Shown: piece by piece, positions 36,237-47,549 of the stretch
How positions within the stretch are numbered: the first letter of the stretch is position 1
Layout of the letters: every line of letters starts with the position of its first letter
NCBI GenBank assembly: GCA_964017155.1
Contig: OZ024857.1
Location: 446,201 to 510,200, forward strand
Origin: Oasisia sp. SBJ-2009
Taxonomy: Eukaryota > Annelida > Polychaeta > Sabellida > Siboglinidae
DNA: 64,000 bases
Reading direction: 5' to 3'
Program-made: the position numbers and the translations under genes
Notes under the pieces: model-generated
Seen by the model: only the letters and a program-made list of their open reading frames with translations
Databases searched by the model: none
What the model was told of the DNA's origin: nothing

Positions 36237-38251
36237 TTTTCGACCTCAAAAGTTTGCCAAGACGCGCTGTTTATAAAACATATATATGCGCAAGATGATT
36301 ATAATTGAATTAATTAATTTAATCAAGTATCAAATGTTGGCAAACATACTGATATAATAGCAACATTGAAGTGGGTGCGACTTGTACATAAGTGCCAAAT
36401 AGTGAAATACTGAAAACAAATTGAGAGTATACGTGCTTTTATGAGAGATTGCGCGTGAAGGTACGCGCCCGCAAGTGTTGGCACTTATGTACAAGTCGGG
36501 CCCACCTCAATTTTGGTATTATAACTGTATTTTTGCCAACATTTGATACTTGATTTTGTTAATTCAATCAATTATAATCATCTTGCGCATATCAATGTTT
36601 TATATACAGCGCGTCTTAGCAGACTTTTGGGGTCGTAAAGACAGCGTTGTCGGCATAAACAAACTGTTTATCGCTCATTTCATATGCACAGCGCAGTAAC
36701 ATGCACCTCTGCGCTTGCGAATGGCACAATTCGCGCTGTCTTTTCGACCTCAACAGTTTGCCAAGACGCGCTGTTTATAAAACATAAATACGCGCAAGAT
36801 GATTATAATTGAATGAATTAATTTAATCAAGTATCAAATGTTGGCAAAAATACTGATATAATAGCAACATTGAGGTGGGTCCGACTTGTACATAAGTGCC
36901 AAATAGTGAAATACTGAAAACAAATTGAGAGCACACGTGCTTTTATGAGAGAGTGCGCGTGAAATTGCGCGCCCGCAAGTGTAGGCATTAATGTACAAGT
37001 CGGGCCCACCTCAATTTTGGTATTATAACTGTATCTTTGCTAACATTTGATACTTGATTTTGTTAATTTAATCAATTATAATCATCTTGCGCATATTAAT
37101 GTTTTATATACAGCGCGTCCTAGCAGACTTTTGAGGTCGAAAAGACAGCGTGGTCGGCATAAACAAACTGTTTATCGCTCATTTCATATGCACAGCGCAG
37201 TAACATGCACCTCTTCGCTTGCGACTGGCACAATTCGCGCTGTCTTTTCGACCTCAAAAGTTTGCTAAGACGCGCTGTTTATAAAACATAAATACGCGCA
37301 AGATGATTATAATTGAATGAATTAATTTAATCAAGTATCAAATGTTGGCAAAAATACTGATATAATAGCAACATTGAGGTGGGTCCGACTTGTACATAAG
37401 TGCCAAATAGTGAAATACTGAAAACAAATTGAGAGCATACGTGCTTTTATGAGAGAGTGCGCGTGAAGTTGCGCGCCCGCAAGTGTAGGCATTAACGTAC
37501 AAGTCCGGCCCACCTCAATTTTGGTATTATAACTGTATCTTTGCCAACATTTGATACTTGATTTTGTTAATTCAATCAATTATAATCATCTTGCGCATAT
37601 ATATGTTTTATAACCAGCGCGTCTCAGCAGATTTTAAGGTCGAAAAGACAGCGTGGTCGGCATAAACCCATTGTTTATCGCTCAATTCATATGCACAGCG
37701 GAGTAACATGCACCGCTGCGCTTGCGACTGGCACAAATCGCGCTGTCTTTTCGACCTCAAAAGTTTGCCAAGACGCGCTGTTTATAAAACATAAATACGC
37801 GCAAGATGATTAAAATTGAATGAATTAATTTAATCAAGTATCAAATGTTGGCAAAAACACTGATATAATAGCAACATTGAGGTGTTTCCGACTTGTACAT
37901 AAGTGCCAAATAGTGAAATACTGAAAACAAATTGAGAGTATACGTGCTTTTATGAGAGATTGCGCGTGAAGGTACGCGCCCGCAAGTGTTGGCACTTATG
38001 TACAAGTCGGGCCCACCTCAATTTTGGTATTATAACTGTATTTTTGCCAACATTTGATACTTGATTTTGTTAATTCAATCAATTATAATCATCTTGCGCA
38101 TATCAATGTTTTATATACAGCGCGTCTTAGCAGACTTTTGAGGTCGTAAAGACAGCGTTGTCGGCATAAACAAACTGTTTATCGCTCATTTCATATGCAC
38201 AGCGCAGTAACATGGACCTCTTCGCTTGCGACTGGCACAATTCGCGCTGTC
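36237..38251. repeat. Run of 4 full-length units
   Basis: Ordered subtypes: caaacatactg/cttttggggtc, gagagcacacg, gcattaacg with gtccgg, and gtgtttcc with catggacctc. Confidence 0.9.
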
Positions 38252-38542
38252 TTTTCGACCTCAACAGTTTGCCAAGACGCGCTGTTTATAAAACATAAAT
38301 ACGCGCAAGATGATTATAATTGAATGAATTAATTTAATCAAGTATCAAATGTTGGCAAAAATACTGATATAATAGCAACATTGAGGTGGGTCCGACTTGT
38401 ACATAAGTGCCAAATAGTGAAATACTGAAAACAAATTGAGAGTATACGTGGTCGGCATAAACAAACTGTATATCGCTCATTTCATATGCACAGCGCAGTA
38501 ACATGCACCTCTGCGCTTGCGAATGGCACAATTCGCGCTCTC
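38252..38542. repeat. Deleted satellite unit, 291 bp (Δ213)
   Basis: Copy at +2,306 of the 35946 unit. The duplication junction lies at the tip of its left arm. Confidence 0.92.
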
Positions 38543-41500
38543 TTTTCGACCTCAAAAGTTTGCCAAGACGCGCTGTTTATAAAACATATATATGCGCAAG
38601 ATGATTATAATTGAATTAATTAATTTAATCAAGTATCAAATGTTGGCAAACATACTGATATAATAGCAACATTGAAGTGGGTGCGACTTGTACATAAGTG
38701 CCAAATAGTGAAATACTGAAAACAAATTGAGAGTATACGTGCTTTTATGAGAGATTGCGCGTGAAGGTACGCGCCCGCAAGTGTTGGCACTTATGTACAA
38801 GTCGGGCCCACCTCAATTTTGGTATTATAACTGTATTTTTGCCAACATTTGATACTTGATTTTGTTAATTCAATCAATTATAATCATCTTGCGCATATCA
38901 ATGTTTTATATACAGCGCGTCTTAGCAGACTTTTGGGGTCGTAAAGACAGCGTTGTCGGCATAAACAAACTGTTTATCGCTCATTTCATATGCACAGCGC
39001 AGTAACATGCACCTCTGCGCTTGCGAATGGCACAATTCGCGCTGTCTTTTCGACCTCAACAGTTTGCCAAGACGCGCTGTTTATAAAACATAAATACGCG
39101 CAAGATGATTATAATTGAATGAATTAATTTAATCAAGTATCAAATGTTGGCAAAAATACTGATATAATAGCAACATTGAGGTGGGTCCGACTTGTACATA
39201 AGTGCCAAATAGTGAAATACTGAAAACAAATTGAGAGCACACGTGCTTTTATGAGAGAGTGCGCGTGAAATTGCGCGCCCGCAAGTGTAGGCATTAATGT
39301 ACAAGTCGGGCCCACCTCAATTTTGGTATTATAACTGTATCTTTGCTAACATTTGATACTTGATTTTGTTAATTTAATCAATTATAATCATCTTGCGCAT
39401 ATTAATGTTTTATATACAGCGCGTCCTAGCAGACTTTTGAGGTCGAAAAGACAGCGTGGTCGGCATAAACAAACTGTTTATCGCTCATTTCATATGCACA
39501 GCGCAGTAACATGCACCTCTTCGCTTGCGACTGGCACAATTCGCGCTGTCTTTTCGACCTCAAAAGTTTGCTAAGACGCGCTGTTTATAAAACATAAATA
39601 CGCGCAAGATGATTATAATTGAATGAATTAATTTAATCAAGTATCAAATGTTGGCAAAAATACTGATATAATAGCAACATTGAGGTGGGTCCGACTTGTA
39701 CATAAGTGCCAAATAGTGAAATACTGAAAACAAATTGAGAGCATACGTGCTTTTATGAGAGAGTGCGCGTGAAGTTGCGCGCCCGCAAGTGTAGGCATTA
39801 ACGTACAAGTCCGGCCCACCTCAATTTTGGTATTATAACTGTATCTTTGCCAACATTTGATACTTGATTTTGTTAATTCAATCAATTATAATCATCTTGC
39901 GCATATATATGTTTTATAACCAGCGCGTCTCAGCAGATTTTAAGGTCGAAAAGACAGCGTGGTCGGCATAAACCCATTGTTTATCGCTCAATTCATATGC
40001 ACAGCGGAGTAACATGCACCGCTGCGCTTGCGACTGGCACAAATCGCGCTGTCTTTTCGACCTCAAAAGTTTGCCAAGACGCGCTGTTTATAAAACATAA
40101 ATACGCGCAAGATGATTAAAATTGAATGAATTAATTTAATCAAGTATCAAATGTTGGCAAAAACACTGATATAATAGCAACATTGAGGTGTTTCCGACTT
40201 GTACATAAGTGCCAAATAGTGAAATACTGAAAACAAATTGAGAGTATACGTGCTTTTATGAGAGATTGCGCGTGAAGGTACGCGCCCGCAAGTGTTGGCA
40301 CTTATGTACAAGTCGGGCCCACCTCAATTTTGGTATTATAACTGTATTTTTGCCAACATTTGATACTTGATTTTGTTAATTCAATCAATTATAATCATCT
40401 TGCGCATATCAATGTTTTATATACAGCGCGTCTTAGCAGACTTTTGAGGTCGTAAAGACAGCGTTGTCGGCATAAACAAACTGTTTATCGCTCATTTCAT
40501 ATGCACAGCGCAGTAACATGGACCTCTTCGCTTGCGACTGGCACAATTCGCGCTGTCTTTTCGACCTCAAAAGTTTCCTAAGACGCGCTGTTTATAAAAC
40601 ATAAATACGCGCAAGATGATTATAATTGAATGAATTAATTTAATCAAGTATCAAATGTTGGCAAAAATACTGATATAATAGCAACATTGAGGTGGGTCCG
40701 ACTTGTACATAAGTGCCAAATAGTGAAATACTGAAAACAAATTGAGAGTATACGTGCTTTTATGAGAGAGTGCGCGTGAAGTTGCGCGCCCGCAAGTGTA
40801 GACATTAATGTACAAGTCGGGCCCACCTCAATTTTGGTATTATAACTGTATCTTTGCCAACATTTTATACTTGATTTTGTTAATTCAATCAATTATAATC
40901 ATCTTGCGCATATACATGTTTTATAACCAGCGCGTCTCAGCAGACTTTTAAGGTCGAAAAGACAGCGTGGTCGGCATAAACAAATTGTGTATCGCTCAAT
41001 TCATATGCACAGCGCAGTAACATGCACCGCTGCGCTTGCGACTGGCACAAATCGCGCCGTCTTTTCGACTTCAAAAGTTTACCAAGACGCGCTGTTTATA
41101 AAACATAAATACGCGCAAGATGATTATAATTGAATGAATTAATTTATTCAAGTATCAAATGTTGGCAAAAATACTGATATAATAGCAACATTGAGGTGGG
41201 TCCGACTTGTACATAAGTGCCAAATAGTGAAATACTGAAAACAAATTGAGAGTATACGTGCTTTTATGAGAGAGTGCGCGTGAAGTTGCGCGCCTGCAAG
41301 TGTAGGCATTGATGTACAAGTCGGGCCCACCTCAATTTTGGTATTATAACTGTATCTTTGCCAACATTTGATACTTGATTTTGTTAATTCAATCAATTAT
41401 AATCATCTTCCGCATATATATGTTTTATAACCAGCGCGTCTCAGCAGATTTTAAGGTCGAAAAGACAGCGTGGTCGGCATAAACAAATTGTTTATCGCTC

Positions 41501-41564
41501 AATTCATATGCACAGCGGAGTAACATGCACCGCTGCGCTTGCGACTGGCACAAATCGCGCTGTC
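38543..41564. repeat. Run of 6 full-length units
   Basis: The first four units repeat those at 36237. The unit at 40558 joins a gtagacattaatg loop to a cattttatac right arm with private catatacatg. Three private substitutions cluster at 41058-41092. Confidence 0.9.
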
Positions 41565-41855
41565 TTTTCGACCTCAAAAGTTTGCCAAGACGCGCTGTTT
41601 ATAAAACATAAATACGCGCAAGATGATTAAAATTGAATGAATTAATTTAATCAAGTATCAAATGTTGGCAAAAATACTGATATAATAGCAACATTGAGGT
41701 GGGTCCGACTTGTACATAAGTGCCAAATAGTGAAATACTGAAAACAAATTGAGAGTATACGTGGTCGGCATAAACAAACTGTATATCGCTCATTTCATAT
41801 GCACAGCGCAGTAACATGCACCTCTGCGCTTGCGAATGGCACAATTCGCGCTGTC
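41565..41855. repeat. Deleted satellite unit, 291 bp (Δ213)
   Basis: Standard junction with a cgctgtc spacer end. The join to the next unit reads tttgtcaag and aaaatttgtatacg, a haplotype found elsewhere only after the deleted unit at 47195. Confidence 0.92.
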
Positions 41856-42358
41856 TTTTCGACCTCAAAAGTTTGTCAAGACGCGCTGTTTATAAAATTT
41901 GTATACGCGCAAGATGATTATAATTGAATTAATTAATTTAATCAAGTATCAAATGTTGGCAAACATACTGATATAATAGCAACATTGAAGTGGGTGCGAC
42001 TTGTACATAAGTGCCAAATAGTGAAATACTGAAAACAAATTGAGAGTATACGTGCTTTTATGAGAGATTGCGCGTGAAGGTACGCGCCCGCAAGTGTTGG
42101 CACTGATGTACAAGTCGGGCCCACCTCAATTTTGGTATTATAACTGTATCTTTGCCAACATTTGATACTTGATTTTGTTAATTCAATCAATTATAATCAT
42201 CTTCCGCATATATATGTTTTATAACCAGCGCGTCTCAGCAGCTTTTAAGGTCGAAAAGACAGCGTGGTCGGCATAAACAAACTGTTTATCGCTCAATTCA
42301 TATGCACAGCGGAGTAACATGCACCGCTGCGCTTGCGACTGGCACAAATCGCGCTGTC
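41856..42358. repeat. Single full-length unit between two deleted units
   Basis: caaacatactg left arm joined to a cttccgcatatatatg right arm with private cagcagctttt. Confidence 0.9.
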
Positions 42359-42649
42359 TTTTCGACCTCAAAAGTTTGCCAAGACGCGCTGTTTATAAAA
42401 CATAAATACGCGCAAGATGATTAAGATTGAATGAATTAATTTAATCAAGTATCAAATGTTGGCAAAAATACTGATATAATAGCAACATTGAGGTGGGTCC
42501 GACTTGTACATAAGTGCCAAATAGTGAAATACTGAAAACAAATTGAGAGTATACGTGGTCGGCATAAACAAACTGTATATCGCTCATTTCATATGCACAG
42601 CGCAGTAACATGCACCTCTGCGCTTGCGAATGGCACAATTCGCGCTCTC
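42359..42649. repeat. Deleted satellite unit, 291 bp (Δ213)
   Basis: Standard junction, cgctctc spacer end, private gattaagattg in the left arm. Confidence 0.92.
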
Positions 42650-44689
42650 TTTTCGACCTCAAAAGTTTGCCAAGACGCGCTGTTTATAAAACATATATAC
42701 GCGCAAGATGATTATAATTGAATTAATTAATTTAATCAAGTATCAAATGTTGGCAAACATACTGATATAATAGCAACATTGAAGTGGGTGCGACTTGTAC
42801 ATAAGTGCCAAATAGTGAAATACTGAAAACAAATTGAGAGTATACGTGCTTTTATGAGAGATTGCGCGTGAAGGTACGCGCCCGCAAGTGTTGGCACTTA
42901 TGTACAAGTCGGGCCCACCTCAATTTTGGTATTATAACTGTATTTTTGCCAACATTTGATACTTGATTTTGTTAATTCAATCAATTATAATCATCTTGCG
43001 CATATCAATGTTTTATATACAGCGCGTCTTAGCAGACTTTTGAGGTCGTAAAGACAGCGTTGTCGGCATAAACAAACTGTTTATCGCTCATTTCATATGC
43101 ACAGCGCAGTAACATGCACCTCTGCGCTTTCGAATGGCACAATTCGCGCTGTCTTTTCGACCTCAACAGTTTGCCAAGACGCGCTGTTTATAAAACATAA
43201 ATACGCGCAAGATGATTATAATTGAATGAATTAATTTAATCAAGTATCAAATGTTGGCAAAAATACTGATATAATAGCAACATTGAGGTGGGTCCGACTT
43301 GTACATAAGTGCCAAATAGTGAAATACTGAAAACAAATTGAGAGCACACGTGCTTTTATGAGAGAGTGCGCGTGAAATTGCGCGCCCGCAAGTGTAGGCA
43401 TTAATGTACAAGTCGGGCCCACCTCAATTTTGGTATTATAACTGTATCTTTGCTAACATTTGATACTTGATTTTGTTAATTTAATCAATTATAATCATCT
43501 TGCGCATATTAATGTTTTATATACAGCGCGTCCTAGCAGATTTTTGAGGTCGAAAAGACAGCGTGGTCGGCATAAACAAACTGTTTATCGCTCATTTCAT
43601 ATGCACAGCGCAGTAACATGCACCTCTTCGCTTGCGACTGGCACAATTCGCGCTGTCTTTTCGACCTCAACAGTTTGCTAAGACGCGCTGTTTATAAAAC
43701 ATAAATACGCGCAAGATGATTATAATTGAATGAATTAATTTAATCAAGTATCAAATGTTGGCAAAAATACTGATATAATAGCAACATTGAGGTGGGTCCG
43801 ACTTGTACATAAGTGCCAAATAGTGAAATACTGAAAACAAATTGAGAGCATACGTGCTTTTATGAGAGAGTGCGCGTGAAGTTGCGCGCCCGCAAGTGTA
43901 GGCATTAACGTACAAGTCCGGCCCACCTCAATTTTGGTATTATAACTGTATCTTTGCCAACATTTGATACTTGATTTTGTTAATTCAATCAATTATAATC
44001 ATGTTGCGCATATATATGTTTTATAACCAGCGCGTCTCAGCAGATTTTAAGGTCGAAAAGACAGCGTGGTCGGCATAAACCCATTGTTTATCGATCAATT
44101 CATATGCACAGCGGAGTAACATGCACCGCTGCGCTTGCGACTGGCACAAATCGCGCTGTCTTTTCGACCTCAAAAGTTTGCCAAGACGCGCTGTTTATAA
44201 AACATAAATACGCGCAAGATGATTAAAATTGAATGAATTAATTTAATCAAGTATCAAATGTTGGCAAAAACACTGATATAATAGCAACATTGAGATGTTT
44301 CCGACTTGTACATAAGTGCCAAATAGTGAAATACTGAAAACAAATTGAGAGTATACGTGCTTTTATGAGAGATTGCGCGTGAAGGTACGCGCCCGCAAGT
44401 GTTGGCACTTATGTACAAGTCGGGCCCACCTCAATTTTGGTATTATAACTGTATTTTTGCCAACATTTGATACTTGATTTTGTTAATTCAATCAATTATA
44501 ATCATCTTGCGCATATCAATGTTTTATATACAGCGCGTCTTAGCAGACTTTTGAGGTCGTAAAGACAGCGTTGTCGGCATAAACAAACTGTTTATCGCTC
44601 ATTTCATATGCACAGCGCAGTAACATGCACCTCTTCGCTTGCGACTGGCACAATTCGCGCTGTCTTTTCGACCTCAAAAGTTTCCTAAG

Positions 44690-47108
44690 ACGCGCTGTTT
44701 ATAAAACATAAATACGCGCAAGATGATTATAATTGAATGAATTAATTTAATCAAGTATCAAATGTTGGCAAAAATACTGATATAATAGCAACATTGAGGT
44801 GGGTCCGACTTGTACATAAGTGCCAAATAGTGAAATACTGAAAACAAATTGAGAGTATACGTGCTTTTATGAGAGAGTGCGCGTGAAGTTGCGCGCCCGC
44901 AAGTGTAGACATTAATGTACAAGTCGGGCCCACCTCAATTTTGGTATTATAACTGTATCTTTGCTAACATGTGATACTTGATTTTGTTAATTCAATCAAT
45001 TATAATCATCTGCGCATATTAATGTTTTATATACAGCGCGTCTTAGCAGACTTTTGAGGTCGAAAAGACAGCGTGGTCGGCATAAACAAACTGTTTATCG
45101 CTCATTTCATATGCACAGCGCAGTAACATGCACCTCTTCGCTTGCGACTGGCACAATTCGCGCTGTCTTTTCGACCTCAAAAGTTTGCCAAGACGCGCTG
45201 TTTATAAAAAATAAATACGCGCAAGATGATTATAATTGAATGAATTAATTTAATCAAGTATCAAATGTTGGCAAAAATACTGATATAATAGCAACATTGA
45301 GGTGGGTCCGACTTGTACATAAGTGCCAAATAGTGAAATACTGAAAACAAATTGAGAGTATACGTGCTTTTATGAGAGAGTGCGCGTGAAGTTGCGCGCC
45401 CGCAAATGTAGGCATTGATGTACAAGTCGGGCCCACCTCAATTTTGGTATTATAACTGTATCTTTGCCAACATTTTATACTTGATTTTGTTAATTCAATC
45501 AATTATAATCATCTTGCGCATATATATGTTTTATAACCAGCGCGTCTCAGCAGACTTTTAAGGTCGAAAAGACAGCGTGGTCGGCATAAACAAATTGTGT
45601 ATCGCTCAATTCATATGCACAGCGCAGTAACATGCACCGCTGCGCTTACGACTGGCACAAATCGCGCTGTCTTTTCGACCTCAAAAGTTTGCCAAGACGC
45701 GCTGTTTATAAAACATAAATACGCGCAAGATGATTATAATTGAATGAATTAATTTATTCAAGTATCAAATGTTGGCAAAAATACTGATATAATAGCAACA
45801 TTGAGGTGGGTCCGACTTGTACATAAGTGCCAAATAGTGAAATACTGAAAACAAATTGAGAGCACACGTGCTTTTATGAGAGAGTGCGCGTGAAATTGCG
45901 CGCCCGCAAGTGTAGGCATTAATGTACAAGTCGGGCCCACCTCAATTTTGGTATTATAACTGTATCTTTGCTAACATTTGATACTTGATTTTGTTAATTT
46001 AATCAATTATAATCATCTTGCGCATATTAATGTTTTATATACAGCGCGTCCTAGCAGATTTTTGAGGTCGAAAAGACAGCGTGGTCGGCATAAACAAACT
46101 GTTTATCGCTCATTTCATATGCACAGCGCAGTAACATGCACCTCTTCGCTTGCGACTGGCACAATTCGCGCTGTCTTTTCGACCTCAAAAGTTTGCTAAG
46201 ACGCGCTGTTTATAAAACATAAATACGCGCAAGATGATTATAATTGAATGAATTAATTTAATCAAGTATCAAATGTTGGCAAAAATACTGATATAATAGC
46301 AACATTGAGGTGGGTCCGACTTGTACATAAGTGCCAAATAGTGAAATACTGAAAACAAATTGAGAGTATACGTGCTTTTATGAGAGAGTGCGCGTGAAGT
46401 TGCGCGCCCGCAAGTGTAGACATTAATGTACAAGTCGGGCCCACCTCAATTTTGGTATTATAACTGTATCTTTGCTAACATGTGATACTTGATTTTGTTA
46501 ATTCAATCAATTATAATCATCTGCGCATATTAATGTTTTATATACAGCGCGTCTTAGCAGACTTTTGAGGTCGAAAAGACAGCGTGGTCGGCATAAACAA
46601 ACTGTTTATCGCTCATTTCATATGCACAGCGCAGTAACATGCACCTCTTCGCTTGCGACTGGCACAATTCGCGCTGTCTTTTCGACCTCAAAAGTTTGCC
46701 AAGACGCGCTGTTTATAAAAAATAAATACGCGCAAGATGATTATAATTGAATGAATTAATTTAATCAAGTATCAAATGTTGGCAAAAATACTGATATAAT
46801 AGCAACATTGAGGTGGGTCCGACTTGTACATAAGTGCCAAATAGTGAAATACTGAAAACAAATTGAGAGTATACGTGCTTTTATGAGAGAGTGCGCGTGA
46901 AGTTGCGCGCCCGCAAATGTAGGCATTGATGTACAAGTCGGGCCCACCTCAATTTTGGTATTATAACTGTATCTTTGCCAACATTTTATACTTGATTTTG
47001 TTAATTCAATCAATTATAATCATCTTGCGCATATATATGTTTTATAACCAGCGCGTCTCAGCAGACTTTTAAGGTCGAAAAGACAGCGTGGTCGGCATAA
47101 ACAAATTG
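44690..47108. repeat. Higher-order tandem duplication, period 1,511 bp (three units, second copy truncated)
   Basis: Units at 44665 and 45168 recur at 46176 and 46679, sharing the catctgcgc one-base loss, cataaaaaataaatac-type A-tract and private cgcaaatgtagg. Matching stops at 47108, inside the 12-bp duplication. Confidence 0.75.
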
Positions 47109-47120
47109 ATAAACAAATTG
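47097..47120. repeat. 12-bp local tandem duplication at a subtype switch
   Basis: ataaacaaattg occurs twice in a row. Left of it the unit has the cagacttttaagg form that elsewhere continues with caaattgtgtatc and cagcgcag. Right of it the unit continues with the caaattgtttatc and cagcggag form. Confidence 0.9.
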
Positions 47121-47194
47121 TTTATCGCTCAATTCATATGCACAGCGGAGTAACATGCACCGCTGCGCTTGCGACTGGCACAAATCGCGCTGTC

Positions 47195-47485
47195 TTTTCG
47201 ACCTCAAAAGTTTGCCAAGACGCGCTGTTTATAAAACATAAATACGCGCAAGATGATTAAAATTGAATGAATTAATTTAATCAAGTATCAAATGTTGGCA
47301 AAAATACTGATATAATAGCAACATTGAGGTGGGTCCGACTTGTACATAAGTGCCAAATAGTGAAATACTGAAAACAAATTGAGAGTATACGTGGTCGGCA
47401 TAAACAAACTGTATATCGCTCATTTCATATGCACAGCGCAGTAACATGCACCTCTGCGCTTGCGAATGGCACAATTCGCGCTGTC
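47195..47485. repeat. Deleted satellite unit, 291 bp (Δ213)
   Basis: Standard junction; followed by tcaacagtttgtcaag and aaaatttgtatacg as after the 41565 unit. Confidence 0.92.
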
Positions 47486-47549
47486 TTTTCGACCTCAACA
47501 GTTTGTCAAGACGCGCTGTTTATAAAATTTGTATACGCGCAAGATGATT

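Larger units (their letters stand above)
30922..38264. repeat. Higher-order tandem duplication, period 3,818 bp (second copy truncated)
   Basis: Sequence from about 30922 to 34446 matches 34740 to 38264. Unit starts 31120, 31624, 32128, 32419, 32923, 33427 and 33930 recur at +3,818. The left limit is set by catttgatac against catgtgatac (34739). Copy 2 switches at 38265, where the 2,306-bp duplication begins. Confidence 0.8.
35927..40570. repeat. Higher-order tandem duplication, period 2,306 bp (one deleted and four long units)
   Basis: Copy 1 runs from about 35927 to 38232 and copy 2 from 38233 to 40570. Unit starts 35946, 36237, 36741, 37245 and 37748 recur at +2,306. Flanking differences at 35926/38232 and 38265/40571 place the junction in 38233-38264. 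After 40571 the sequence resumes the tttcctaag form seen at 34450, as expected if this block was duplicated inside an older 3,818-bp copy. Confidence 0.85.
41311..42941. repeat. Higher-order tandem duplication, period 794 bp (one deleted and one long unit)
   Basis: Right-arm sequence with cttccgcatatatatg, the spacer, a deleted unit and the left arm of the next unit recur at +794. Differences near 41310/42104 and 42148/42942 put the junction in about 42105-42147. The copies are less similar than in other blocks: tttgtcaag with atttgtatac in copy 1 against tttgccaag with catatatac in copy 2. Confidence 0.65.
42650..47194. repeat. Run of 9 full-length units, one with a 12-bp insertion
   Basis: It holds two gagagcacacg units (43154, 45672), the second reached by a 2,518-bp offset, and the 1,511-bp duplication. 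The last unit (46679) is 516 bp because of a 12-bp tandem duplication. Private changes include catgttgcgc near 44003 and tcgatcaattc near 44092. Confidence 0.9.
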
